From: Planctomycetota bacterium
GTDB lineage: Bacteria; Planctomycetota; UBA8108; JACQVS01
Assembly (NCBI GenBank): GCA_028280485.1
Contig: JANQLS010000101.1
Coordinates: 1 to 64,000, forward strand
Reading direction: 5' to 3'
Length of the DNA stretch: 64,000 bases
Part shown: positions 45,752 through 55,804 of the stretch, in pieces
How the letters are laid out: each line of letters begins with the position of its first letter
Numbering within the stretch: the first letter of the stretch is position 1
Translations under genes and position numbers: made by a program
The notes under the pieces: model-generated
The model's database searches: none
The model's input: the letters and a program-made list of their open reading frames with translations, nothing else
What the model was told of the DNA's origin: nothing

Positions 45752-46020
45752 GATCTTAGGTTCTAACTTGTAATTCTTCAGTCCGTGCGTTTTACTTGAG
45801 TGGACTTGATTGAGTTAGAATTTATTCGAGATCAAATTCCAGGCTCAGATACCCGATCAAATTCCAGATCATCGATATGGATCTGGTCTCAGGTTACACC
45901 AACATTGGATCAGCAACTCGTGCTATCGCTACCCCAGCCCTCCGCCAGTCGACCCCCTCGGGTTCGCTGTTGCTCCTTCTTCTCGCTGTGGTGTGAAATC
46001 TTTTTAATAAAGGATCTCAC

Positions 46021-46593
46021 ATGACGAAGAACTCAAGCGAACTTGGCCATTACAAAGTGGCAATTTGTAGTGCCGCCGTTTATATCCAGGTCGTCGGCCA
46101 GGGTAACATGAACAATTGTGGGCCGCTTCAGGATTTTGTTCGACAGCAAATTGAACAGGGAATTCAAGAGTTCTATTTCGATTTAAAATCCTGTAAGGGT
46201 TTTGACAGTACATTTATGGGGCTTTTAGTTGGTTTTCGATCCAACGCTAGTTCAACCGACGATTCCTTCGATGATTGGGATGACGATTTTTCAGAATCTC
46301 AATCCGATCTCAGTTCCTCCTCCATGCGAATCTATATGATCAATACAGATTCGGCCCACCGAAAACTACTGGAGGAAGTGGGTATCGATAATGTGGTCGA
46401 AATCAGTGAGAATCAGCACCCTTGCCCCGAAGTGATTAATCTCACCAAGCTCAATCCCACCTCCAGCACGGCTCAACAGCATCTCAAACGGGTCGTCCAA
46501 GCTCACCGCAATCTCATTCAAGCCAACAAGAAGAACGAAAAAACGTTCGGCTCTTTCTTAAAGATGATCAAGCAGGAATTACAGAAAGAGTAG
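46021..46593 (+). CDS. STAS-domain protein
   Basis: 190 residues: an anti-sigma-factor-antagonist (STAS) domain with FDLKSCKGFDSTFMGLLVGF, where Ser in DST is at the usual phosphorylation site, followed by an acidic Asp/Ser-rich loop (about residues 75-100) breaking the fold and a basic helical tail. AAAGGA lies seven bases before the ATG. It is 270 bases downstream of flgM; a role in a partner-switching pathway is inferred, but no cognate kinase or phosphatase is adjacent. Confidence 0.85.
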   Translation: MTKNSSELGHYKVAICSAAVYIQVVGQGNMNNCGPLQDFVRQQIEQGIQEFYFDLKSCKGFDSTFMGLLVGFRSNASSTDDSFDDWDDDFSESQSDLSSSSMRIYMINTDSAHRKLLEEVGIDNVVEISENQHPCPEVINLTKLNPTSSTAQQHLKRVVQAHRNLIQANKKNEKTFGSFLKMIKQELQKE

Positions 46594-46866
46594 CGGGTGT
46601 TAAATCAGAACTTTTTTATTGCGAGTGCTTGAGTTTAACTCTAAGTACTTAAAAAATAATTATTTAAATGACCGGGGAGAGTGCTTGGATCACCTGAATA
46701 AGGTCTAAAACTTCCTGAAGGCTGTGTTATAATCTTCCTTTTGTGCCCAATCCACCACGAGTTTAAGAGACACCTACAGAATTGATTCTTGGTTTCTATA
46801 TAAACGAAGAGTCAAATGCTTAAAGTAAGCCCTTTCTCAAGCCATTTCAGTTGAGTTAATAGAGTT

Positions 46867-47325
46867 ATGCCACCTCGCAGACCTGCAGGCTCCCGAAGAG
46901 CTCCCGTTCAAAAGAAATCTGGTACTCCTCCGATGGTCATCATGCTGGCCATTCTGATTCCTCTCATCGGTATTTTGGTTGTACTTCTTGTAAATCGAAA
47001 TAACGACGGACAAGCTCAAGACAATCAAAAAGTTGAGCAACAGTACGATCCCAATAAAGAGATCGCTGAGTTGAGGAAAGAATTCACGAAATTGAGAGAA
47101 GGCCACCGCAAGGTCATGTCCCAAAACCGTGAGTCTGCCAAATTCAAGAGTAATGTGGAGAAGCTCAAGCGTAAGTGGACCCAATGGATGGCCAAATACG
47201 ATGAGGTCTGTAAGCCCCTCAAGGATGAAAATGGGCGTTGGAAACCTGGATACGAAGACTATTCAGATATCCGAGGGAAGGCCCAAGAGTTGAAACTCGA
47301 CGCCATCAAGGTGGGAAATCTTTGA
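46867..47325 (+). CDS. Unknown single-pass membrane protein
   Basis: 152 residues: a basic, Arg/Pro-rich start (MPPRRPAGSRRAPVQKK), one membrane helix (VIMLAILIPLIGILVVLLV), then a charged coiled coil (about 60-115) and a short tail. It lies 51 bases before the Ser/Thr kinase gene and is probably in the same transcript, so it may be a partner or substrate. No family recognised. Confidence 0.75.
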   Translation: MPPRRPAGSRRAPVQKKSGTPPMVIMLAILIPLIGILVVLLVNRNNDGQAQDNQKVEQQYDPNKEIAELRKEFTKLREGHRKVMSQNRESAKFKSNVEKLKRKWTQWMAKYDEVCKPLKDENGRWKPGYEDYSDIRGKAQELKLDAIKVGNL

Positions 47326-47376
47326 GAGTTTGATCCGTTTTTGTAATCCTCGAGATCGGGAGGTGGTAAGAGTCTC

Positions 47377-50145
47377 GTGGTTGGTGACACATCCGATGCT
47401 CTCTTTGCTCGTCTAGCTCTCAGCCGAGGCTGGATTTCCCCAGAAGATCACGACTACACTCTAAAACGGCTCTCTGAGTTTAAAAAGAGTGGCGTGGTCA
47501 AAACTGCGGAGGATATCTTCGTTGAAGAAGATTTCATCAGCAGCAAGCAGCTTCAAATCCTCAAGAAGCTGACCGGAAGATACTCCGAACAGATTCGCAT
47601 CGGTGACTACCATCTCGTTCGCCGGATCGGGATGGGAGGAACGGGTGTAGTCTTTGAAGCCCGCCATCGCCGCTTGGGTCGCCGAGTGGCCCTCAAAGTA
47701 CTCTTTCCTAAAATTGAAAAAGAACGTGAAGGATTTGCCGAACGGTTCCTTCGTGAAGCTCGAGTTTTAGCTCGAGTGGATGATCCCCGTGTGATCCATC
47801 CCTACGATGCCGGCCAGGATGGCGATTTTTACTATATCGCCACTGAAATCGTTCAGGGTAAAGATCTCGCTCGAATGATCGAGTCGGACGGCCCTCTCCC
47901 CGTAAAGCAAAGTTTAGATATTCTGGAAGAGGTTGCCAGTGGTTTAGGGGCGATTCATCGGGCGGGCCTCGTTCACCGTGATATTAAGCCAGCCAACATT
48001 TTAGTTTCGGATGAAGATGGGGCGATCAAGATCGCTGACCTCGGTTTGTTTTTCGCGGATTTCGATCAGCAAGTCTATTGGGACGGGTTGGTCTTCGGAA
48101 CACCTCAGTACATGTCTCCCGAGCAAATTCGAGGTGAAAAATCGATCGACGGTCGAGCCGATCTCTATTCGCTGGGTGCCACTTTGTTTTTCATATTAAC
48201 GGGGAAAGTTTTATTCCCCAGAGACTCTTCTCCAGAAGTGGTTCGAGCGCAGGTTCAAGAAGTTCCACCTCGACCGAGTTCTCACCGAGGGGAGATCCCA
48301 GAAGCTCTCGATGAGTTTGTCTTAAAACTTCTCAATAAAAAGCCTGAGGATAGATTCCAGACGGCTGAACAAGTTTTAACTGAGATTAAAACATTAAGAG
48401 AGAGTCTCCCTACCGAGCAAGAACCCATCGAAAGCCAACCAGTTAAGGAATGGTATCCTAAACTTTCGAAGCAAGCTCAAGCGAAAGAAGCTCGCCCTCC
48501 GGAACCGAAATCGCCTCCAGTTACTCCTTCGAAGGGAGCACCCACTCTGCCAAGGTGGGTCTTAGTTGTAGGGGCATTGAGTTTAATTGCCGGTTTGGGG
48601 CTAGGGCTCTGGCTCAGTCTCTTTAATTCAGATCCAAACGACACTCAAGAATCGCAGTCGGGTGACGATCCAAAAGTCGAAGTCGTCGAACCGTCTCCAC
48701 CGTCACCCAACCTAGATCGATCTCAGATCGATCGTTGGGTTCAAGATATATCTGATACTGTTCAATCCGTTTGGCAAACCATAAAAGATCCATTTTCGGA
48801 AGAAACCGATGAAGATCCTTCTTTTGTTACCCGGGTGGCAAAGATTGTTCTAAATGAACTGGGTTCTCCCGAGGAGCCGGCAGTGGGAATACCTGAAAAG
48901 GTGGATCCAACTCTGAATCTCCCTGAGCCCGTTCTTCTATGGGCAGAGCCGCTTAAGAATCGCTTGGAGGAACGGGTCCTCTCGGTCTGGAAAACTAAAG
49001 AAGAGGCTGGGGATGAAATTTGGGTTCCCAATCCCGTCTCCCTTAATCGTGCTTGGGAAGCAGCGGAGTTCCAAACTAAATCTGAAGCTCTCCATTACGT
49101 TTTAAAAGAGAATTCTTTTCCAGTCACCGAACTTGATAGGGTGGTTTGGATTGTTTGGGGTGCATTCGATGGAACGCAAGACCACCATCTTTACGAGGGG
49201 ATTGCAGCTTCATTGATCTGGGGTAAACCTTCGATCGCAAAATGGATTAAAGAAAAGCTCAAGCTCAAACTTCCGAGACCCGTAGAGAATTATTTAGACT
49301 CGGATGCCATTCCTCAAAACATTCCACTCGTTCTTAGTGAGTACCTTGAAGAAAGGATCGCGCCGGTCCTTCTCGATCATAAGGCTTGGTTAGCCCAATC
49401 CACCGGTCGATGGCAAGAATGTCTTAGCTTGTACTCTACGCTTTTGAACTCGCAGGAATTTCCCAAGAGTTTTCTCGGAAGAGAAGCCTTGTGGGTTGAG
49501 AGGAATCAGCGTGCGATTTGGATGCGAGATGTAGAGCAGTATTTCTTTAAGGTTCCCGTCCGATTTGAAGCTCCGGTTGAAAACGAACTCATCTCGGTTC
49601 AACATCCTTTTGATCGTTGGGATGAAATGGGCGATTTCCGTTTTCGTGGTGCGGGTTGGGCGTTTCGAGATGGTCGCTTAGCTCGAGTTGGAAACCGACG
49701 AGGTCCCGAAACTCTGGATACCGTTGCCATCTTTCAACTACCGGTTTCCATCGAAGGTAAATGGAGGCCGGGAAGAAATTTTGAAGATAAAGGAAAGTTT
49801 GTTATTCGATTCCAAGACCTTTGCCTCGGTTTCGGCGGTTCACGACAAGCTCTCGAGATTTATAAGCATAGTGAAGAAAACGAAGATCAATTTTGGGAGC
49901 AAAAAAGTCAGGGAGTTGAAGGGGATTTCAAAATTGAACTTCATGCGAATCGAGTCCGGGCTAAACTTCCGAGCGGAGTAACCTTCGATACGACTTTAGA
50001 TATAGATATTCCGAGTTGGGGGCGTATCGGAATCGATCTCGACCGAAAAGCGCAGCTAGAAACATTTAAGTTTACCGGTACCCTCCATCCAGATTGGGTC
50101 CATGCCCGTCGAGAAGCTTTAGGTTTGAGTTCGCCTCGAAAATGA
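47377..50145 (+). CDS. Membrane Ser/Thr protein kinase
   Basis: 922 residues. A helical N-terminus (1-76), PknB-type kinase (about 77-345) with Gly loop GMGGTGVVFE, Lys107, HRD at 200-202, DLG (for DFG) at 221-223 and GTPQYMSPEQ; a Pro-rich linker; a membrane helix (about 391-416); and an extracytoplasmic part ending in a lectin/glucanase-like beta domain. All catalytic residues are present, so it should be active. Start is GTG 47377 with GGAGGT 13 bases upstream, rather far. The external domain suggests sensing of a surface ligand. Confidence 0.9.
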   Translation: MVGDTSDALFARLALSRGWISPEDHDYTLKRLSEFKKSGVVKTAEDIFVEEDFISSKQLQILKKLTGRYSEQIRIGDYHLVRRIGMGGTGVVFEARHRRLGRRVALKVLFPKIEKEREGFAERFLREARVLARVDDPRVIHPYDAGQDGDFYYIATEIVQGKDLARMIESDGPLPVKQSLDILEEVASGLGAIHRAGLVHRDIKPANILVSDEDGAIKIADLGLFFADFDQQVYWDGLVFGTPQYMSPEQIRGEKSIDGRADLYSLGATLFFILTGKVLFPRDSSPEVVRAQVQEVPPRPSSHRGEIPEALDEFVLKLLNKKPEDRFQTAEQVLTEIKTLRESLPTEQEPIESQPVKEWYPKLSKQAQAKEARPPEPKSPPVTPSKGAPTLPRWVLVVGALSLIAGLGLGLWLSLFNSDPNDTQESQSGDDPKVEVVEPSPPSPNLDRSQIDRWVQDISDTVQSVWQTIKDPFSEETDEDPSFVTRVAKIVLNELGSPEEPAVGIPEKVDPTLNLPEPVLLWAEPLKNRLEERVLSVWKTKEEAGDEIWVPNPVSLNRAWEAAEFQTKSEALHYVLKENSFPVTELDRVVWIVWGAFDGTQDHHLYEGIAASLIWGKPSIAKWIKEKLKLKLPRPVENYLDSDAIPQNIPLVLSEYLEERIAPVLLDHKAWLAQSTGRWQECLSLYSTLLNSQEFPKSFLGREALWVERNQRAIWMRDVEQYFFKVPVRFEAPVENELISVQHPFDRWDEMGDFRFRGAGWAFRDGRLARVGNRRGPETLDTVAIFQLPVSIEGKWRPGRNFEDKGKFVIRFQDLCLGFGGSRQALEIYKHSEENEDQFWEQKSQGVEGDFKIELHANRVRAKLPSGVTFDTTLDIDIPSWGRIGIDLDRKAQLETFKFTGTLHPDWVHARREALGLSSPRK

Positions 50146-50409
50146 CATTTCATCCATAGAATTGACAAAATACCCTTTTTAATTTCCTCTCCCCGGGAAA
50201 CCCCACCAAACTTCCACGCCCGTTTGCTCCTCCCATCTCCTTGGGCTACTCTTCATTAAGAGACTCCGCACGTTGTATTTTAATATTATCAGCATGCCCT
50301 CGATGAGCGTCAAAGAGACCTCGTTGGGTGTTGGAATCTCTTTTGTTGGCAGTTGTCGTTAGTGGTTGAAAGAACATTAGGCTGCCGGACCAGTTGGAAA
50401 AGGATCACG

Positions 50410-53400
50410 ATGCACGTCTTAAACCCAGGAGATACGGTTAATAATCGCTACAGTGTCGTGCGCAAGCTCGGCGCGGGGGCGATGGGAACGGTCTACCTGT
50501 GTGAGGATTTAGTTGAGAGTAAGATCCAAGTCGCATTGAAGGTTTTGGTTTCAGATAACCTCGATGACCAAGACGCCTGGGCGAAAGGAGAGTATGAAGC
50601 TTTAACTCGACTTCGCCATCCCAACTTAGCACGTGTTTATAACTTTGGGCGTATCGGAGATAGCAAAGATTATTTTATCGTCAGCGAATTTATCAAAGGG
50701 GTGGATCTCTTCGCTGCAACGGAGTACGTCAACTACGAAGAACTCAATGACATCATCGTACAGACATGTCGAGCTTTAGAATACATTCACTCGAGAGGGT
50801 ATGTACACTTTGACGTCAAACCTGATAACATTCTCGTTACTCGCCATAAAACTTTTGGGCTTCAAGAAGGCTCGAAGATTCAACAACTCGTCAGCACTTC
50901 CTCTGTGAGGAACAAGTCTCTTCTCTCGACCCCAAACGTGAAGTTGATCGACTTTGGTTTGGCGGAGAGGATGACGGGATCGTTTTCATTCGCTATCAAA
51001 GGAACTCTGAATTATCTCGCCCCTGAGATCATCAATGGGCAAACCCCTGATCAAAGAGCTGATCTTTACTCTTTAGGGGTAACTCTCTACCAGATTACGA
51101 ATCGAAATCTTCCCAACAGTTTTAGCGATGATGTTTTTGAATCGACTAATTTTCAGCAGCTGAAACGTTCAGAGCTTTTTGAAATGCACATGAAGAAGGT
51201 GCCGGAGTACCTTCGGAAAGTGATTCTTCGACTCTTAGAGGAAGATCCGGCTCAACGATTTCAAAGCGCTCGCGAAGTTATTCAGTTTATCAGTCTCTAT
51301 TCCGGCCAGCAGTACGATGTTGAAACGAAGGAAACTCAAAAGAGTTACTTACACTCAACTCGGATGGTGGGACGTAAAAAAGAGATTCACGTACTTAAAA
51401 ACATCGCTGAAAAAACTTTCGCTCACTCCAATGTTGAATTTATCAACGATGACCTAGAAGCTGAAAACGTCATTTCAGAATCAGAGAGTCAGGAAATCAG
51501 CAGTAGTCTGGAATCCGGCTCGTCCCATTCCCTTGTCCTTGTCACCGGAGAGATGGGAATCGGAAAGTCGCGAATTTTAGAAGAGTTCCAGCATTATCTC
51601 AAACTTAACGATATTCGGCATCACACCGGAAATTGTTATGAAGGTAGCAGTAATGCTTACCAACCCTTTGTTGAGATATTAAGACAGTTGGTTGTTGGCT
51701 TAGGATTGAGTTCTGAAATTTGTGCACGGTATAGAAATAATTTAGGAAAACTCCTCCCTGAGCTACGAGAGCGGGAATCGGGAGAGGATAGTGGTTCGAG
51801 TACTGACCTTGAGAAAAAGAAGCGCGTCTTCATCGATCGCATCACCCAATTTTTACTTGAGGCGGCCAATGAAGCACCTTATGTACTCACTCTCAACAAT
51901 CTTCACTGGGCGGATGAAGTTTCGTTGGAGCTTTTAGATGCTCTCGTCGATTGTTTAGAGGTTGCTCAAAAAGAACAGAGTGTGGGCTTGATGCTCGTCG
52001 TCAGTTTGAGGATTGATGAGCAGCACAATGAACAGTTAAAGAATTTCCTCAACAAGCACAAAGACAATAAGAAGTGCCAAGACATCTATTTGCGTCGACT
52101 GAAGCGGAGCCAAATCGTAGAGTTGCTTTCGACGATGCTCGGCTTTACGGAGATTCCAGAAGCTTTTATAAGTCGATTAGAAGAAAAGACCGGTGGAAAT
52201 CCGCTCTTTATTCAAGAAACCTTAAAGGCGCTTCAAGATGAGGGCGTTCTCAAGCACACGCTCGAGGGTTGGCAAATCAAAACGACTGGTTACAACCGAA
52301 TTGAGTTGCCGAATAGCCTCGAGGATCTCCTGCTTCAACGAGTGCGTCGTTTAGAACCGATCAAGCAAGAAATCTTAGAGATCATGAGCGTATTGAATCG
52401 CCCGATCAGCCCTAAGATATTACAAAAGTTTAAACGATTTATCTCACTTCCAATTTTGGTGCACCTGAGAAATTTGGAAGAAGCTGGTTTGGTTTCTAAA
52501 GTATTTGAAGGGGGAAAACTCTCGTTTCAAATCGATCAGCCTAAAATGCGAGAGATCCTTTATACCCATCTCGAAGATGACGTTCGTTGTCGCCTTCACG
52601 GAGAAGTGGGCGAACTTTTCAGCGAACTTTATAAGGGGCATGAAGAAGAAATTCTTGAGGATCTTGCCTTTCACTACCAGAGAAGTGATCTTCAAGATAA
52701 AGCTATCGCGATGGCCCTCCGCGCAGGTGATCGCCTTAAAGCCATCTACGCCAATGATCGAGCTCTCGAGTTCTATTTTTACATCATTGAAAAAATCCAA
52801 GATGACGAAGAGCAAAAAGTACTTTGGATTCAAACCCAAGAAAAGGTGGGTGAGCTCTGTACGACGATCGGTCGGTACGATTTAGCTGAAAACAGCTATG
52901 ATTTATTGTTGAGACGGCAAGAAGTTGAGCGCGTCCCCGAGGAAGATCTCTGTCGGTATTACCTGAAGAAAGGAAAGATCTTCGAAATTCAGGGAGACTA
53001 CGACACGGCGCTACGTTGTTATAAAGATGCCCGATCTCAGATCTCTGAAAAACCGGCTAACTCCTGCCTCGACGAACGCATTCGAGTGATTCACCACATC
53101 GCTTGGGTTTACGTTTGTATGGGGAAATACGAGAAAGCGATGACCATCGCGGTCGAAGCCCTCAAGGGAATTGAAAATTCTCGAGAAAAAATTGAGCACG
53201 CCATGATCTATTCCACGATCGGAAGTGCTAATTTTTACAAAGGTAATTTTTCTCAGGCTGTTGAGTACCACTCGAGAAGTTTAAAGATTCAAGAAAACTT
53301 AGAAAACGTGCCTGCTATAACGGAGTGCCTTAATAATCTCGGTAAGGCGTATATGGCGAGTGCGGATTACTCGGAAGCACGAGAACATTTACTTCGGGCT

Positions 53401-54747
53401 TTAGAGACGAGTAACGAAGTCGGAGACCCTTTCGGAAAAGGAAAGTGCTACCACAATTTAGGGGCATTGTCTTATGAGTTAGGAGAGCTGAAAGAAGCGG
53501 AAGAGCACGTCGATCAATCGCTTCAGCTTTCTCGAACTTACAATATGCGCTTTCTCAATATAGAAAATTACATCCTACACGGGAAAATTAAGCGCGAGCA
53601 ACGCGATTATTCTCGAGCGGAAAGTCATCTCTTTAGAGCGCTTACAGCATTCAGTAAACAGGGGAATCGTTGGGGACTTTGTACGGTACTGCTTGAGATC
53701 GTTACGATTCATCGCTTGCGAGGAAACTCTCAAGAAGCGGCTTCGATGGCAGAAGAAGCTATGCGATACGCCGTGGAAATGGATATTGATTTATTGAGGT
53801 CTCGCTGCATGCTCGCTAAATCTCGAGTGCAACGAGATAGTAGTGAGGTCGAGCCTCAAAAGCTTATTGAGCAGTATGAGAGAGTCTTAAGCGATTCTTC
53901 AAAGTTAGAAAACCCTGAATTGCGAGCTGAGATTTTAAGAGAGATTGGGGATTTGCTCGTCAAAGATCGAAAGTTAGAAGAAGCTAAGAAGCATTACAAA
54001 AAGGCCGAGGAGCTACTTCGCGAAGTTTTAGAGAGGCTGCCTGAGGATTTACAAGAAGTCTATAAAGAAAAACACAGGCGCTATTTCCAATTAGATAACT
54101 CGGTCTTGTTAACTCGAGAATCGTCACCTCACCCATCGGAAGAGTCGGATAACGGTGAAGGGACGAAGATTCTTAAGAAATCTCAAGCCGAAAAGGCTCA
54201 GCCTAAAGCAAATCCAAGCCAGAATCCTCGAAACGAAATTGAAGCTTTGGAGTGTGTGAATGACTTGATGCGTCAACTGAATGAATCCGTTGATCTTCAA
54301 GAGTTTCTCGAATTTTTGCTTTCCCGAGTTTTAGAAATTTCTCGAGCTCGATATGCTATGGTGCTCTCGAGAAGAGATTCCCAGCTCTACATTCGTAGAT
54401 CTCAGAAAGAAGGTGGGGCAAAGGTTGAAAAGCCTGGAGATCTCATCGTTTTAAAGCTCGCCTTAAAAGCATTCCAAACGCAGCGACCACTCACGATAAC
54501 CGATTTGATTCGTGATCCGAACATCGGAATGTTAGGAGGATTAATCAAGGCTGGTCACCGATCACTTTTGATGCTTCCCTATAAATCACTCCAAGAAGAA
54601 GGTATGCTCTACTTGGTGGATCCGGCTCCTCGTCATACCCAACTTGCTGATGATTTAACATTTTATACTTTTTTCACCAATTTATTGCCCATGGCCATTG
54701 CGCAATTAGATCAGCCCTTAAATGTTTCGGTGATCGAAGAAGCGTAA
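50410..54747 (+). CDS. Ser/Thr kinase with AAA, TPR and GAF domains
   Basis: A 1445-residue cytosolic fusion: kinase domain (about 13-310; Lys44, HFD at 133-135 in place of HRD, DFG near 181), a P-loop ATPase domain of the PknK/STAND kind (Walker A GEMGIGKS near 380, Walker B-like LTLNNLHWADE), a long TPR array (about 760-1230), and a C-terminal GAF domain. The catalytic Asp is kept. AAAGGAT lies seven bases before ATG 50410. STAND ATPases with TPRs act as signal-activated switches; the GAF domain may sense a small molecule. Separated from the preceding kinase by 264 bases. Confidence 0.9.
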   Translation: MHVLNPGDTVNNRYSVVRKLGAGAMGTVYLCEDLVESKIQVALKVLVSDNLDDQDAWAKGEYEALTRLRHPNLARVYNFGRIGDSKDYFIVSEFIKGVDLFAATEYVNYEELNDIIVQTCRALEYIHSRGYVHFDVKPDNILVTRHKTFGLQEGSKIQQLVSTSSVRNKSLLSTPNVKLIDFGLAERMTGSFSFAIKGTLNYLAPEIINGQTPDQRADLYSLGVTLYQITNRNLPNSFSDDVFESTNFQQLKRSELFEMHMKKVPEYLRKVILRLLEEDPAQRFQSAREVIQFISLYSGQQYDVETKETQKSYLHSTRMVGRKKEIHVLKNIAEKTFAHSNVEFINDDLEAENVISESESQEISSSLESGSSHSLVLVTGEMGIGKSRILEEFQHYLKLNDIRHHTGNCYEGSSNAYQPFVEILRQLVVGLGLSSEICARYRNNLGKLLPELRERESGEDSGSSTDLEKKKRVFIDRITQFLLEAANEAPYVLTLNNLHWADEVSLELLDALVDCLEVAQKEQSVGLMLVVSLRIDEQHNEQLKNFLNKHKDNKKCQDIYLRRLKRSQIVELLSTMLGFTEIPEAFISRLEEKTGGNPLFIQETLKALQDEGVLKHTLEGWQIKTTGYNRIELPNSLEDLLLQRVRRLEPIKQEILEIMSVLNRPISPKILQKFKRFISLPILVHLRNLEEAGLVSKVFEGGKLSFQIDQPKMREILYTHLEDDVRCRLHGEVGELFSELYKGHEEEILEDLAFHYQRSDLQDKAIAMALRAGDRLKAIYANDRALEFYFYIIEKIQDDEEQKVLWIQTQEKVGELCTTIGRYDLAENSYDLLLRRQEVERVPEEDLCRYYLKKGKIFEIQGDYDTALRCYKDARSQISEKPANSCLDERIRVIHHIAWVYVCMGKYEKAMTIAVEALKGIENSREKIEHAMIYSTIGSANFYKGNFSQAVEYHSRSLKIQENLENVPAITECLNNLGKAYMASADYSEAREHLLRALETSNEVGDPFGKGKCYHNLGALSYELGELKEAEEHVDQSLQLSRTYNMRFLNIENYILHGKIKREQRDYSRAESHLFRALTAFSKQGNRWGLCTVLLEIVTIHRLRGNSQEAASMAEEAMRYAVEMDIDLLRSRCMLAKSRVQRDSSEVEPQKLIEQYERVLSDSSKLENPELRAEILREIGDLLVKDRKLEEAKKHYKKAEELLREVLERLPEDLQEVYKEKHRRYFQLDNSVLLTRESSPHPSEESDNGEGTKILKKSQAEKAQPKANPSQNPRNEIEALECVNDLMRQLNESVDLQEFLEFLLSRVLEISRARYAMVLSRRDSQLYIRRSQKEGGAKVEKPGDLIVLKLALKAFQTQRPLTITDLIRDPNIGMLGGLIKAGHRSLLMLPYKSLQEEGMLYLVDPAPRHTQLADDLTFYTFFTNLLPMAIAQLDQPLNVSVIEEA

Positions 54748-54776
54748 CTTCGCTAATTGTTTACGCTGAAAACTCA

Positions 54777-55127
54777 TCAGCCCTTCAGCCATTCCATCCA
54801 CAAACAGTCTTGATAATCGGTAGCCATGTGAAGCAGTAAGCCAATGGCGATGATCCTCGTTTTTTTAAAGAAGGTGAGGACTCCATAGAAGCCTATCGCG
54901 TAATACGAATGCAGCGGGTGGAAGTTGATGCTGCAACGGTCACTGACGAAGATGTCGGGGTAAGCTAGCAGGTGATCTAAATCGACGAGCATCGTTCCTA
55001 ACATCAGGAGCCATGCTTTTTTCCATTCTTCACGGAAGAAAATCCATGCGATTAAGCCGGGAAATAAGAGGTGAAGGCTGTAGTGAACGATGGGCTGGGC
55101 TAATTTGAGGAATTCAGGATTTGGCAT
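54777..55127 (-). CDS. Small membrane protein, DUF6122-like
   Basis: 116 residues with three to four hydrophobic helices and conserved polar motifs MLVDLDHLLA, CSINFHPLHSYYA and LLLHMATDYQDCLW. These match a widespread family (DUF6122, related to membrane metal-dependent hydrolases) of unknown function; His and Asp residues could bind a metal. ATG 55127 follows AAGAGA; the longer frame from 55169 overlaps the next gene and is less likely. Convergent with the big kinase gene, 29 bases apart. Confidence 0.8.
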   Translation of the reverse strand: MPNPEFLKLAQPIVHYSLHLLFPGLIAWIFFREEWKKAWLLMLGTMLVDLDHLLAYPDIFVSDRCSINFHPLHSYYAIGFYGVLTFFKKTRIIAIGLLLHMATDYQDCLWMEWLKG

Positions 55128-55134
55128 TCTCTTA

Positions 55135-55629
55135 TTAAAAACTGGGCCGTGGTGCGTCTGTAGGATCAATCTTTATTATTTTTTGGATGTAAGCAGGGGC
55201 TTTGTCATTAAGTTTTGGTGGCTGGATGGACTTCCAGCGATATCTTCTGATCTTAGAGGAGCGGCTTGGGGATTCTATGACCAGCATATCTCCATCTACG
55301 TAAAATGGTGCCGACAGTTGTGGTTCTTTTTCAAAATAAATATGCAGGGTATTTTCTTCTATTGAAAGTGTTCTCTTTACGCCGTTGCTATCTTTAATAA
55401 ATAAATTGAAATGATTTAAGCCTTCTAATTCGATAGACAGAGTGAAGTACTGTTCAATAGTTTTATCATTATGGCAAGCAACCCAAGTTCCAAGGATTCT
55501 CTGGTTTTTTCCTAAGTGCCTATTTATTAGGAAGGAATTCCAAGATAGCGTAATGATTAAAAGGGACGCTGCTACTAGGGCTAAGAGACTAAAAAATATA
55601 AGAAATGATTTTCTCGATTTTCTTGGCAT
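55135..55629 (-). CDS. Unknown membrane-anchored protein
   Basis: 164 residues: a basic start and membrane helix (FLIFFSLLALVAASLLIITL), then a small beta-rich domain (LGTWVACHNDKTIEQYFTLS, LVIESPSRSSKIRRYRWKS) that resembles a lipocalin-like or copper-resistance-like barrel in pattern only. AT-rich compared with its neighbours. Seven bases before the DUF6122-like gene, so probably co-transcribed. Confidence 0.7.
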   Translation of the reverse strand: MPRKSRKSFLIFFSLLALVAASLLIITLSWNSFLINRHLGKNQRILGTWVACHNDKTIEQYFTLSIELEGLNHFNLFIKDSNGVKRTLSIEENTLHIYFEKEPQLSAPFYVDGDMLVIESPSRSSKIRRYRWKSIQPPKLNDKAPAYIQKIIKIDPTDAPRPSF

Positions 55630-55804
55630 AGAAGGTCATTGATTTCTTCATAATAATAGGAACTGAATCCCTACTCATTTAAATAATCCCTCTTGAATTC
55701 AATCTTGCTAAATTATAAGAGGTGGGGATTATAAGGTCAGTGAAAAAGATATCGATAAAATCTCAGCGGAACTCCTCTTTCTAATTCAGGTAAAATCGTA
55801 TCTC

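Noticed and set aside
45830-45867. Direct repeat GATCAAATTCCAG (45830 and 45855)
   Set aside because: Only two copies, short, with no structure or gene feature that gives it meaning.
54777-55169. Longer start for the DUF6122-like protein at 55169
   Set aside because: The extra 14 residues lie within the end of the preceding gene; ATG 55127 has a better upstream site and fits family length.
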